NCBI GenBank assembly: GCA_958296035.1
Contig: OY282431.1
Span: forward strand, 926,001 to 990,000
Reading direction: 5' to 3'
DNA: 64,000 bases
Source: Paracoccaceae bacterium
GTDB taxonomy: Bacteria; Pseudomonadota; Alphaproteobacteria; Rhodobacterales; Rhodobacteraceae
A program made the position numbers and the translations under genes. Of the stretch, positions 19,881-28,695 are shown piece after piece. Below the pieces are notes generated by a model. That model saw nothing but the letters and a program-made list of their open reading frames with translations, was not told the DNA's origin and did not search any database. Position 1 is the stretch's first letter, and the number at the start of each line of letters is the position of its first letter.

Positions 19881-21041
19881 CTAGTCATCAATGGAACGTG
19901 CAATCAGTTCCTTCATGATCTCGTTCGTGCCTCCGTAGATCATTTGCACGCGAGCATCCGCATACAGCCGGGCGATTGGATACTCCATCATGTACCCATA
20001 TCCGCCGTACAGTTGCAGGCACTCGTTCATGACCTCGTTCTGCGTTTCGCTACCCCAGTACTTTGCCATGGAAGCCCTTTCGGCGCTCAGGCGATCGTCT
20101 TCCAATCGCGATATGCAGTCGTTGACGAAGGAGCGCAGGATTTCAGTCTTTGTCTTCATTTCGGCGAGTTTGAAGCGCGTGTTCTGGAAGTCCATGATCC
20201 TCTGGTCGAAGGCCCGGCGCGCTTTGACGTAGTCGAGCGTCTGCTCAAGTGCCAGGTCCATTGCCCCGAGTGCCGTGATAGCAATCAGCAGGCGCTCCCA
20301 CGGCAGCTGCCGCATGAGTTGGTAAAAGCCCTGTCCCTCCTCTGCTCCCAGAAGGTTCGTCAATGGAACTTTGGCATTGTCGAAGAAGAGTTCGGCTGTA
20401 TCGTTTCCATGCAAACCGAGTTTGGCGAGATTCTTGCCGCGTCGAAATCCCTCGGTCTCGCGGGTGTCGACTAGGATCAGTGACACGCCCTTCGCACGTT
20501 CCGCGGAATCGGTTTTGGTGGCCAGTACGACGAGGTCAGCGGATCCGCCGTTGGTAATGAACATCTTTGATCCGGATACTCGATATTGGTTGCCATCCTT
20601 GATTGCCGTCGTCTTGATGGACTGGACATCCGTTCCGCAGCCGGGCTCGGACATGGCCAGGGCGCCGATGACGTCTCCCGAGACCAGCTGTGGCAACCAG
20701 TTCGATCGCTGTTCGTCGGTGCCATATTTGAGGATGTAATGAATGACTATCGACTGGATTCCGTAACCCCAACTGCTGTCGCCGATCTGTCCCTGTTCAT
20801 AGAGTACAACCGCATCAAAGCCTCGACCGCCGCCACTGCCGCCATACTGCTCGGGCACCGAGCCGCCCATGAGGCCTGCTTCTCCAGCCGCCAACCAGAA
20901 GTCTCTGTCGACAACTCCCTGTTCAACGAAGTCGTCAATTCTGGGAGCCAGCTGGTCGGCAAAAAACCTTTTCACAACTTCGGCAAAGAGCTGGTGTTCG
21001 TCGTCAAACCAAGCCGTGGTGGATGTAAACAGTTCCATCAA
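19881..21041 (-). CDS. Acyl-CoA dehydrogenase (long-chain/isovaleryl-like active site)
   Basis: FAD enzyme that introduces a trans-2 double bond into an acyl-CoA, passing electrons to ETF. The 386 residues cover the N-terminal helical, middle beta (MSEPGCGTDVQSIKTT, MFITNGG) and C-terminal helical domains. The usual catalytic glutamate of medium-chain enzymes is replaced by glycine (QMIYGGTNEIMKEL). A glutamate is present instead at E249 (LPWERLLIA), the position used by long-chain and isovaleryl-CoA dehydrogenases. I therefore expect a branched- or long-chain substrate. No CoA ligase or hydratase is adjacent. The double methionine start at 21041/21038 leaves the exact first residue open. Confidence 0.93.
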   Translation of the reverse strand: MMELFTSTTAWFDDEHQLFAEVVKRFFADQLAPRIDDFVEQGVVDRDFWLAAGEAGLMGGSVPEQYGGSGGGRGFDAVVLYEQGQIGDSSWGYGIQSIVIHYILKYGTDEQRSNWLPQLVSGDVIGALAMSEPGCGTDVQSIKTTAIKDGNQYRVSGSKMFITNGGSADLVVLATKTDSAERAKGVSLILVDTRETEGFRRGKNLAKLGLHGNDTAELFFDNAKVPLTNLLGAEEGQGFYQLMRQLPWERLLIAITALGAMDLALEQTLDYVKARRAFDQRIMDFQNTRFKLAEMKTKTEILRSFVNDCISRLEDDRLSAERASMAKYWGSETQNEVMNECLQLYGGYGYMMEYPIARLYADARVQMIYGGTNEIMKELIARSIDD

Positions 21042-21419
21042 TGGCCTCCAAGTGAGTAACTTCTCGATCGGTGCTGCTAAATGTTTGGCAGGCCTCGTTC
21101 AATAGGCACCTAAGCGCATTGACCGTTAGTGGCAACGACCGATGGAAAATCTCCAAGCTGCTACAGGACAATTGTATCCGAGATTTGGTGAAGCAGATTG
21201 AGCGGTAACTCGTCGACGTCGCGCAGGCCAATATGGCAAACCACAATCTACCCAGTGGATAACCCAGTAGCCCGCAAGGGCTACTTATGGGTCGAACGTG
21301 TGAAACCGACGAACAAACAATTCTAGCCAATCATTTAGGGAAATGTGTAAGAATACCACTGCTTGATTTGAGCGAAAACAGGTTTGACGGCAATTGTCGG
21401 GCGGCAAGGTAATTTGAGG
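21042..21419. other. Intergenic gap of 378 bases containing a hairpin
   Basis: Separates the acyl-CoA dehydrogenase from the broken methyltransferase gene, both on the minus strand. Apart from the stem-loop at 21262-21292 I see no gene or known element; it must hold the dehydrogenase promoter. Confidence 0.45.
21262..21292. terminator. Stable stem-loop with GCAA tetraloop
   Basis: ACCCA and TGGGT form an outer stem, GTAGCCC and GGGCTAC an inner seven-base stem closed by GCAA, with a three-base TTA bulge on one side. There is no clear T tract on either strand, so it may be a processing or factor-assisted termination site downstream of the methyltransferase gene rather than a classic intrinsic terminator. 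A structured RNA element is an alternative. Confidence 0.4.
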
Positions 21420-22439
21420 TCAATTTGCAGCTGCCATGGCAGAACTACCTAGCGCTTCGGCAAACACAACGGGCACGGCGTTTCCTATCCATCGGGCAAT
21501 TTGATTCTTTGCACCAAAAAACCTGTAGTCGTCTGGAAATGTCTGCAATGCGGCGGCTTCGCGAAGGCTAACCGCCCGGTTTTGTTCGGGATGGCCAAAT
21601 CATCCATTCGAAAGACTGGTGCAGCGGCTAGTAAGCGTTGGGGCCACACGGTCCCACCACATGCGACCGTACACATCGCTGAACCCTTGGATGGCTTTGT
21701 GACAATCCAACACCAACTCTTCTGGCCAGTCTCGGCGACTCCCCCCGTTGACGGGCGTGGCGCGAATTCGTTTCAAATTTCTTGCCGACAAGTTTGCAGC
21801 GCAATGATTGGGAATCGCGGCGTCGCTCTCGCCTGCTTCCAGTGCAGGGAATCGTTCGATGGCTTCTCGAACTGTAACGGCTATTAGTCGGGCATCAGGA
21901 TCAGGCAACGAGGCCTGTTTCCCTCTCACGGCCAGCAATACATACCGGCGGCGATGCTGCGGCACACCGAAGTAGCGTGCATTAAGCACATGATAATCGA
22001 ACTCATAACCGCAGTCCCGGAGCGCCTTCAGAAACCTTCGAAGTGAACTGAATCCAGGGACAACAGAAATCCTTGGGACGTTTTCCATCAATACGACCTT
22101 GGGATTCAATTCCCTGACGAGGCGCGCAAACTGCCCAAGCAATGCAGCATCACCATGTTTCCCTTGTGCATCATGCCGGCGCTGCTTGGAAAATGGCTGG
22201 CAGGGTGCACAACCAGCCAGAAGCAATTCCTCGCTCGGGATATGTCCTGTTATTTCCTACAGTCCCTCGCCACTCAATAGGCGCAAATCTGCATGAACAA
22301 ACACTGCTCCAACGTTGTTGCGCTCATATGTTTGTCCTACATCCCGATCTATGTCGATACCGGCAACAACATTCCAACCGGAGCGGCACAAGCCTGATGT
22401 CATGCCCCCGGCACCGCAAAACAGATCGATTGCCCTCAT
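21420..22439 (-). pseudogene. DNA cytosine-C5 methyltransferase interrupted by two stop codons
   Basis: A continuous frame of 340 codons, the normal size of a Dcm-type enzyme, with all landmark motifs: I (DLFCGAGGMTSGL), IV with the catalytic cysteine (AGCAPCQPFS), VI (MENVPR), VIII (QHRRRYVLL), IX (SLREAAALQTFP) and X (GNAVPVVFAEAL). It is broken by TAG at 22257-22259, between motifs I and IV, and by TGA at 21600-21602, just before motif IX. Neither is a frameshift; the match continues in frame after each. No active enzyme is expected unless both stops are read through. It starts 2 bases after the stop of the upstream unknown gene and formed an operon with it. Confidence 0.85.
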
Positions 22440-22441
22440 AC

Positions 22442-23218
22442 CTAGCTGCTCCCGGACTGGACCTGTAGTGCATCTTCGATCCAGGACTGGATTTTAATTT
22501 CTGGAATCCCTGGTCGTCCCATGACCCTCAAATGGGCCCAAACCACCATTTCTCGGAAAGGACTGTCAGTAGATGCAACTCGACGGTAACAGTTTCTATT
22601 GGCAGCATTATTTGTTTTCGACTTTTTCGTGCACACGCTATCCAATGAAATCAGTTCAAGCTTCTTCAGGTTGGCGACCATGACTGGAACATGATTCGCG
22701 AATTGTGGAATTGGAATGTATGTGTTGTCTGTTACTCCCTCTCGAATGGCACCTTTCAGCCTCTTTTCATACGACTTTTTCTGTTTAGAATTGAGGTTTG
22801 AATGGTTAGGAAACCATTTCCTGCCGAGACTGGTGATCGGTTCGCACCTAGCCGCCAAGACATACTCAACCTTTGGTTTGTTATTGCGATGCCTAGCCAA
22901 GTCGCAGGATAGTGTAAGTACTAGGCGGAATGCGTCCTCATCTTCCCAGTCTGATTCTGACTTCCGCAAGATATCCGCTGTGAGGAGGTTTTCACCAAGT
23001 GGTGGAATTGCAAAGCGTTCCCACGGCTCAAGTGGTTCAGATGATGAAGCATCGGTGTCAACACGTGCCGCCACCAACCTTCTCACGGCGCGGACGAATG
23101 TCGAATGATTTGGAAAATTATCGTTTAGTGGTTCGAAACAAGGGAACGCGTGGATAGAATCACGTATTGCCTGCCGAATGCTATTGTCGAAGTATTGGTG
23201 CACTGAGCTGTTGCCCAT
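22442..23218 (-). CDS. Unrecognised protein linked to a DNA methyltransferase
   Basis: A 258-residue soluble protein without signal peptide or membrane segments. I do not recognise a named family. Notable stretches are RLVLTLSCDLARH (residues 98-110) followed by KVEYVLAARCEPI, a lysine-rich middle part (NSKQKKSYEKRLKGAIREG), and a C-terminal ASTDSPFREMVVWAHLRVMG. Its gene abuts the methyltransferase remnant, so it was probably the other half of a methylation or defence module, for example a nuclease or accessory factor; no PD-(D/E)XK or HNH motif is obvious. The ATG at 23218 has AAGGT upstream; longer starts add a poor tail. Composition is more AT-rich than neighbouring metabolic genes. Confidence 0.7.
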   Translation of the reverse strand: MGNSSVHQYFDNSIRQAIRDSIHAFPCFEPLNDNFPNHSTFVRAVRRLVAARVDTDASSSEPLEPWERFAIPPLGENLLTADILRKSESDWEDEDAFRLVLTLSCDLARHRNNKPKVEYVLAARCEPITSLGRKWFPNHSNLNSKQKKSYEKRLKGAIREGVTDNTYIPIPQFANHVPVMVANLKKLELISLDSVCTKKSKTNNAANRNCYRRVASTDSPFREMVVWAHLRVMGRPGIPEIKIQSWIEDALQVQSGSS

Positions 23219-23389
23219 GACCTTGCGTAACGGAGCCGAGTTGGGTAGCCTTCCGGAAGACGAGAGTATGCATAGAGAGACACTTGTCGAGCGATCGGGC
23301 GCACTTTGTTTGCATGAACCTGCTGGGCCAAAGTGTGCTAACGCCAATGTTCAAGCTTCCGTGCTGGTCGGGGCCCCGACCGCAAGAGC

Positions 23390-23418
23390 TTGATTCACGA
23401 GTGCTGGTCGAGTTTATT
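23390..23418 (+). promoter_or_regulatory. Candidate sigma-70 promoter of the first liv operon
   Basis: TTGATT and TTTATT are separated by 17 bases, about 80 bases ahead of the binding-protein start. Each hexamer matches the consensus at four of six positions. A ten-base direct repeat (GTGCTGGTCG at 23361 and 23401) lies around it. Confidence 0.3.
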
Positions 23419-23499
23419 TTAATGTATCGTACTTTTCAGCACCGGGTTTTACCCCCGAGTATCAGTTCATCTCATAACCTAACAAGACGGAATACCAAC

Positions 23500-24687
23500 A
23501 TGAAACGAATGCTAATAGCACTACTGGCGACCATGCTGGCAGGTGCACCTGCCGCAATCGCCGACGACATAAAGATCGGAATCATTCTCGGATTTACCGG
23601 TCCAATCGAATCCCTCACCCCCGACATGGCGTCAGGCGCTGAAACGGCAATTGCCGAAGTTCAGGCTGCCGGCGGCCTCCTTGGCGGCCAGTCCGTCTCT
23701 GCGGTAAGGGGGGATTCAACGTGTATTGATTCTGCCGCAGCCTCTGCAGTAGCAGAACGACTCATAACCGCCGATCAGGTTTCTGCCATCATGGGGGCCG
23801 ACTGCTCGGGCGTTACCGGTGCCATTCTCCAGAATGTGGCACGGCCCAACGGAATTGTCATGATATCCCCCTCGGCAACCTCTCCGGCACTGTCAACTGC
23901 TGAAGATGACAATTTGTTCTTCAGAACCGCTCCGTCAGATGCACGCCAGGGACAGATCATGGCGGACATTATTTCCGAACGCGGCATCACCGAGGTCGCT
24001 GTGAGCTACGTCAACGTTGACTATGGAAAAGGCCTGGCAGACAGTTTTCAGACTTCGTTCGAGGCCGGTGGCGGAACCGTCACGCTCAGTAGCCCGCACG
24101 AGGATGGCAAGGCCGATTACAGCGCCGAAGTGGCTACACTCGCAGCAGCAGGTGGCGACGCACTGGTCGTGGCAGGTTATGCCGACTCAGGTGGCAAGGG
24201 TATTATTCAGGCTTCCCTGGATACCGGTGCTTTCGATATTTTCGTGCTTCCCGATGGAATGCGTGCCGAGAGCCTTACGGATGCCTTTGGCTCAGCCATC
24301 AACGGTTCGTTCGGCCAGTCGCCGGGATCAGAAAACCCCGGTGCAGCGGTCCTGGTGTCGATGCTGGAAGAACAACTGGATGATCCCAGCGCGCCTTTCG
24401 TAGCTGAATCCTATGACGCAGCTGCATTGCTGATGCTGGCGATGCAGGCAGGAGGCTCGAGCAACAGTCAGGATCTCAAGGAACACGTTATGGCCGTTGC
24501 CAATGCGCCAGGCGAACAGATCCTGCCAGGACAACTTGCCATGGCACTGGAAATACTGGCTGGTGGTGGCGAGGTTGACTATCAGGGCGCCTCCGGAGTC
24601 GAGCTAATCGAGCCCGGTGAGGCGGCTGGCAGCTATCGTATTGAGGAAATCCAGGACGGAAAATGGACCACGCTTGGTTATCGCTGA
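23500..24687 (+). CDS. livK: Branched-chain-amino-acid-type ABC substrate-binding protein
   Basis: Periplasmic ligand-binding protein (peripla_BP_6 type), 395 residues. A Sec signal peptide (MKRMLIALLATMLAGAPAA, cleavage near IADD) precedes DIKIGIILGFTGPIESL, the usual first strand and ligand loop. The motif VRGDSTCIDSAAASAVAERL is followed by SAIMGADCSGVTGA, where a bound amino acid or other carboxylate would sit. The frame continues upstream of the ATG, but AAGACGGA before 23500 and the signal peptide fix the start. First gene of livKGFHM, read from its own promoter; a strong hairpin follows it. The ligand may be an amino acid, an amide or another small carboxylate. Confidence 0.92.
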   Translation: MKRMLIALLATMLAGAPAAIADDIKIGIILGFTGPIESLTPDMASGAETAIAEVQAAGGLLGGQSVSAVRGDSTCIDSAAASAVAERLITADQVSAIMGADCSGVTGAILQNVARPNGIVMISPSATSPALSTAEDDNLFFRTAPSDARQGQIMADIISERGITEVAVSYVNVDYGKGLADSFQTSFEAGGGTVTLSSPHEDGKADYSAEVATLAAAGGDALVVAGYADSGGKGIIQASLDTGAFDIFVLPDGMRAESLTDAFGSAINGSFGQSPGSENPGAAVLVSMLEEQLDDPSAPFVAESYDAAALLMLAMQAGGSSNSQDLKEHVMAVANAPGEQILPGQLAMALEILAGGGEVDYQGASGVELIEPGEAAGSYRIEEIQDGKWTTLGYR

Positions 24688-24712
24688 CGTTGATTCCCGA
24701 TTGAACAAAAAT

Positions 24713-24732
24713 GCCCGGCCGCTCGGCCGGGC
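24713..24732 (+). terminator. Hairpin after livK (partial terminator or attenuator)
   Basis: Perfect nine-base GC-rich arms (GCCCGGCCG and CGGCCGGGC) around a two-base loop, followed by CTTCTC rather than a T run. It lies between livK and livG and would favour binding-protein message over the downstream genes. Confidence 0.6.
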
Positions 24733-24757
24733 CTTCTCGAAGAAATAAGGGTGCGCA

Positions 24758-25531
24758 GTGGTCGTCCGGATTGACAACCTGCGCAAACAATTCGGAGAAT
24801 TTGTTTCGGTTGACGACGTTTCGTTTGAGATCTCTTCTGCCAGCATAACCGGATTGATCGGGCCCAATGGAGCAGGCAAGACAACGCTCTTCAATACAAT
24901 TGCAGGCTTTTATCCGCCAACTTCCGGCCGTGTCTTTCTTGACGACCAGGAAATTACTGCCCTTCCTCCCCACAGGTTATTCGAACTGGGCCTGCTCCGA
25001 ACTTTTCAGATCGCCCGCGAATTCGCGACCATGACCGTGCGCGAGAACCTGATGATGGTACCGGGCGATCAGCATGGGGAGCGGATTTGGAACAGCTGGT
25101 TCTCGCGTGCCCGAATTGCACGAGAGGAAGCTGTCATAAGCACACGTGCCGACGATGTCATGGATTTTCTTCAACTTGCACATGTTGCGGACCTGCCCGC
25201 CGGACAATTGTCTGGGGGTCAAAAGAAACTGCTTGAGTTGGGCCGCACGATGATGACCGACGCAAAGATCGTATTTCTCGACGAGGTAGGAGCCGGCGTC
25301 AACCGTACGCTCTTGCGACGGATTGGGGATGCCATCATCCGTTTGAATCGAGAAATAGGATACACATTCTGCTTGATCGAGCATGACATGGCATTCGTGG
25401 AACGCTTGTGTGACCCGGTGATTTGCATGGCAGAAGGAAGAATCCTGGCACAGGGTTCAATGCAGGAGGTTGTCAATAATGACGAAGTAATTCAGGCCTA
25501 TCTCGGGTCACGTGGTGGAACGACAACTTGA
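24758..25531 (+). CDS. livG: Liv-type ABC transporter ATPase (LivG)
   Basis: Cytoplasmic ATPase subunit of 257 residues. Walker A is GPNGAGKTT (about residues 34-42), Q-loop LLRTFQIAREF, signature LSGGQKKLLELGRTM, Walker B IVFLDE, and the switch histidine is in LIEHDM. The C terminus DEVIQAYLGSRG is typical LivG. The GTG at 24758 follows an AAGG ribosome site; the stop overlaps the TTG start of livF (TTGA). The residue after Walker B reads LDEVGAGVN where most relatives have LDEPAAGLN, a mild variation not expected to abolish activity. Confidence 0.94.
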   Translation: MVVRIDNLRKQFGEFVSVDDVSFEISSASITGLIGPNGAGKTTLFNTIAGFYPPTSGRVFLDDQEITALPPHRLFELGLLRTFQIAREFATMTVRENLMMVPGDQHGERIWNSWFSRARIAREEAVISTRADDVMDFLQLAHVADLPAGQLSGGQKKLLELGRTMMTDAKIVFLDEVGAGVNRTLLRRIGDAIIRLNREIGYTFCLIEHDMAFVERLCDPVICMAEGRILAQGSMQEVVNNDEVIQAYLGSRGGTTT

Positions 25532-26232
25532 GCTACCTCGCTGCCAGTCAACTTGTCGGAGGATATGGCGGCGCCAATATCCTGCACGAATGCAGTCTCT
25601 TTGCTGATTGCGGAAAAATCTCGGTAATCGTCGGTCCCAACGGGGCTGGAAAGTCCACTGCAATGAAGGCCATTTTTGGACTGGTCAGATTGTCTTCAGG
25701 CAGTGTGAGCCTGGCTGGCAACGACATAACGGGCCTCTCGCCACAAGCGAGAGTTCGGTGCGGCATGGCCATTGTACCGCAGGTTGAAAATGTCTTTCCC
25801 TCGCTGACGGTCCATGAAAACCTCGAAATGGGCGCATTTCTGCGTCAGGATCCAATCGCCGAAACACTTCAAGAAGTGTACGAACTTTTCCCGGCACTTG
25901 CAGAAATGCGTACCAAGGAAGCCGGTGATCTGTCGGGCGGCCAGAGACAGCAGCTTGCCTTCGGCCGTGCTTTGATGACAAGACCTACCGCGCTCCTTCT
26001 TGATGAACCAACTGCAGGCGTTTCTCCAATCGTCATTACGTCGCTATTTGACATGATTCTGGAGGTGGCCGAACGCAACATCGCTGTATTGATGTGTGAA
26101 CAGAATGCCAGTCAGGCCCTGGCAATCGCTGACACCGGCTTCGTTCTCGTCCAGGGAACCAACCGCTATACCGACAGCGGACCGGCACTGCTTGCCAATC
26201 CCGAGGTCAGAAGATCGTTCTTGGGCGGGTAG
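25528..26232 (+). CDS. livF: Liv-type ABC transporter ATPase (LivF)
   Basis: Second ATPase of the heteromeric pair, 234 residues. Walker A is GPNGAGKST, the Q-loop AIVPQVENVFPSLTV is the LivF hallmark, the signature is LSGGQRQQLAFGRAL, Walker B LLLDEPTAG, and the switch residue lies in LMCEQNASQAL (glutamine replaces the histidine environment normally in LivF). Start is TTG overlapping the livG stop, so translation is coupled. C-terminal VRRSFLGG is canonical. Confidence 0.94.
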   Translation: MSYLAASQLVGGYGGANILHECSLFADCGKISVIVGPNGAGKSTAMKAIFGLVRLSSGSVSLAGNDITGLSPQARVRCGMAIVPQVENVFPSLTVHENLEMGAFLRQDPIAETLQEVYELFPALAEMRTKEAGDLSGGQRQQLAFGRALMTRPTALLLDEPTAGVSPIVITSLFDMILEVAERNIAVLMCEQNASQALAIADTGFVLVQGTNRYTDSGPALLANPEVRRSFLGG

Positions 26233-26377
26233 ATGCGGTAGCGCGTATGCAATTTCCAGTGGTAATCTCAAGTCGTGGTCAGCATCCGCGGTGTTTTGAA
26301 ATCCTACATTTGGTCTATGAAGAGCACGCGGTAATGATGCTTGCAGGCAGTCCACAAGTCTTTGCGGGAGGCAACTG

Positions 26378-27388
26378 ATGGAGGCAATCAATGCGCTCGT
26401 GTTGCTTGGCAATTACGTGATTGTGCCCGGAATTGCTTACGGCAGTCAGTTGGCATTGGCAGCACTGGGCGTATCGCTGATCTACGGCATATTGCGGTTT
26501 TCCAATTTCGCGCATGGTGACACGATGGCCTTTGGGGCAATGGTGGCTGTCCTCCTGACTTCGCTTGCCCAGTCACTTGGCATTTCGATCGCACCATTCC
26601 CCACTGCGATGCTTACACTGCCATTTGCGATCGCTGGCACGGTATTGTTGGTAATCGCCTTCGACTTTGCCGTTTATCGGCATTTCCGCTCTATCAGGTC
26701 CTCGCCGGTTGTCTTTGTCATTGCGTCTACCGGGGTCATGTTTGTCATGCAGGGACTGATTCGTTTCATAGTTGGACCCCGGGACCGCGACTTGGGTGAT
26801 GGGGCCCGCTTTGTTGTCAACGCGCGTGAGTTTAAAGCTGCTCTTGGGCTAGAACAAGGGCTGAGTATCAAGGTTAGCCAAAGCCTTACGCTGGGGATCA
26901 CGATTATTGCGGTCCTCTTGCTGTTCTGGTTTCTCCACCGAACGAGAACAGGAAAAGCTATGCGAGCCTTTTCCGACAATGAGGACCTGGCCAGACTGTC
27001 GGGCATCAATCCGCAGACTGTAGTTATCCTGGCCTGGACGCTTTCGGCGGCTCTGGCGGCGACCGCCGGTATTCTCTACGGTCTCGACAAGACGTTCAAG
27101 CCAATCATTTATTTTCAATTGCTGTTGCCGACATTTGCAGCTGCAATTGTCGGCGGGCTGGGCAATCCCATCGGTGCTCTGGCAGGCGGATTTGTAGTGG
27201 CCTTTTCCGAAATTTGCATCACCTACGCCTTCAAGCGTTTTCTTGCTTACTTGCTGCCGGAAAACCTTGAGCCGACCGGGCTCGTGCAGTTGCTGTCGAC
27301 CGAGTACAAATTCGCGATTAGTTTCTTCATTCTGGTCGTTGTCCTGCTGATCAGACCCACAGGCATCTTCGCCGGCAGGTCATCGTGA
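26378..27388 (+). CDS. livH: Liv-type ABC transporter permease (LivH)
   Basis: Inner-membrane permease of 336 residues with about eight hydrophobic segments. The N terminus (GSQLALAALGVSLIYGILRF, SNFAHGD) is the standard LivH helix pattern, and the cytoplasmic loop FSDNEDLARLSGINPQTVVI is the ATPase coupling region. A GGGAGG ribosome site precedes the ATG. There is a gap of 145 bases after livF with no gene. The stop overlaps the GTG start of livM. Confidence 0.94.
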   Translation: MEAINALVLLGNYVIVPGIAYGSQLALAALGVSLIYGILRFSNFAHGDTMAFGAMVAVLLTSLAQSLGISIAPFPTAMLTLPFAIAGTVLLVIAFDFAVYRHFRSIRSSPVVFVIASTGVMFVMQGLIRFIVGPRDRDLGDGARFVVNAREFKAALGLEQGLSIKVSQSLTLGITIIAVLLLFWFLHRTRTGKAMRAFSDNEDLARLSGINPQTVVILAWTLSAALAATAGILYGLDKTFKPIIYFQLLLPTFAAAIVGGLGNPIGALAGGFVVAFSEICITYAFKRFLAYLLPENLEPTGLVQLLSTEYKFAISFFILVVVLLIRPTGIFAGRSS

Positions 27389-28695
27389 ATCCTACCGGAC
27401 GGCAAAGAGTGTTCGTGTCCTACGGGCTAATTCTGTCCTTGCTCCTGTTGGTAGGATTGTTTCAGAGCTGGAATCTAGCAGCAGCAATATTCAATCTTTG
27501 CCTGATTTCGGCCCTGATGTCGCTGGGTGTCAACATCCAGTGGGGCTACGGTGGACTGCTTAACATTGGCGTAATGGGATTTGCTGCCCTGGGGGGAGTG
27601 GCCGCCGTGCTGATTGCGGCTCCACCGGTTGCCGAAGCCTGGCAAGTCGGCGGAAGCGGCCTTTTTCTTGCCCTGCTATGCATATTGGCAACCGTGGTGG
27701 CTATCGTTTTATTGCGCCGCCGGGCAATGTCAGGGCGGCGCAAGCTTTTCTGGACAATTCTGGCAGCTGCTGTTGGATATGTGGTTGCTCGGTACTTCTT
27801 CGACCCCGCGGTGTCTGCAATCGAGCGCATAGATCCCGCCCAGACTGGTTTTCTGGGGGGGCTGGGATTGCCGATAATCCTTTCCTGGGCGGTTGGCGGC
27901 ATATTGGCCGGCTGCGTGGCATGGGTCATTGGGCGCATAACTTTGAACTTGCGTTCCGACTACCTTGCAATTGCCACTTTGGGTATCTCCGAAATCATAA
28001 TTTCCATTCTCAAGAACGAGGAATGGTTAACCCGCGGAGTGAAGAATGTAATTGGTCTGCCCCGGCCAGTACCCCTTGAAATCGAATTGCAGCGGCAGGC
28101 CTGGTTTATCGATCTTTCGGAAAAAATGAATTTCGGGTTAATCACTTTTTCGAGTCTGACCGTCAAGTTGTGCTATGCACTGATCTTCTTGGCTGTACTT
28201 GCGCTAATTGTGTGGTTGTCCGAGCGCGCCCTCAATTCTCCATGGGGGAGAATGATGCGCTGTATCCGGGATAATGAAGAGGCCGCCCATGCCATGGGCA
28301 AGGACGTGGTCGGCCGGCGCTTACAAGTGTTTGTGCTTGGTTCGATTGTAGTAGGCATTGCCGGGGCTATGCTGACAACGCTCGATGGCCAGTTTACCCC
28401 TGGCAGCTATCAGCCGCTGCGATTCACTTTCCTGATTTGGGTCATGGTGATAGTCGGTGGATCAGGCAACAATTGGGGAGCCATTCTCGGAGGATTTCTA
28501 ATCTGGTTCGTATGGATTGAAGCGGAACCAATTGGTGTCTGGTTCATGGATGTGCTTACAACCGGACTTGGTGAAGAGAGTCCATTACGGTCTCACCTTC
28601 TCAAGAATGCCGCCTACATGCGGTTGTTCCTAATGGGAGTAATCCTGCTTGTCGTTCTCCGGTACTTTCCTCGCGGCATGATTCCGGAGCGCTGA
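27385..28695 (+). CDS. livM: Liv-type ABC transporter permease (LivM)
   Basis: Second permease, 436 residues, which is long for LivM (commonly 300-360, though extended forms with extra N-terminal helices are common). Helix motifs NIQWGYGGLLNIGVMGFAAL and LRSDYLAIATLGISEII are diagnostic, and MRCIRDNEEAAHAMGKDVVG is the coupling loop. A stretch around residues 85-160 adds extra hydrophobic segments and an arginine-rich loop (LLRRRAMSGRRK). Start GTG overlaps the livH stop (GTGA). Last gene of the first liv operon. Confidence 0.93.
   Translation: MNPTGRQRVFVSYGLILSLLLLVGLFQSWNLAAAIFNLCLISALMSLGVNIQWGYGGLLNIGVMGFAALGGVAAVLIAAPPVAEAWQVGGSGLFLALLCILATVVAIVLLRRRAMSGRRKLFWTILAAAVGYVVARYFFDPAVSAIERIDPAQTGFLGGLGLPIILSWAVGGILAGCVAWVIGRITLNLRSDYLAIATLGISEIIISILKNEEWLTRGVKNVIGLPRPVPLEIELQRQAWFIDLSEKMNFGLITFSSLTVKLCYALIFLAVLALIVWLSERALNSPWGRMMRCIRDNEEAAHAMGKDVVGRRLQVFVLGSIVVGIAGAMLTTLDGQFTPGSYQPLRFTFLIWVMVIVGGSGNNWGAILGGFLIWFVWIEAEPIGVWFMDVLTTGLGEESPLRSHLLKNAAYMRLFLMGVILLVVLRYFPRGMIPER

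Noticed and set aside
19620..20474. A 284-codon plus-strand frame opposite the acyl-CoA dehydrogenase gene
   Set aside because: It is antisense to a clear, conserved gene and its translation shows no protein-like features.
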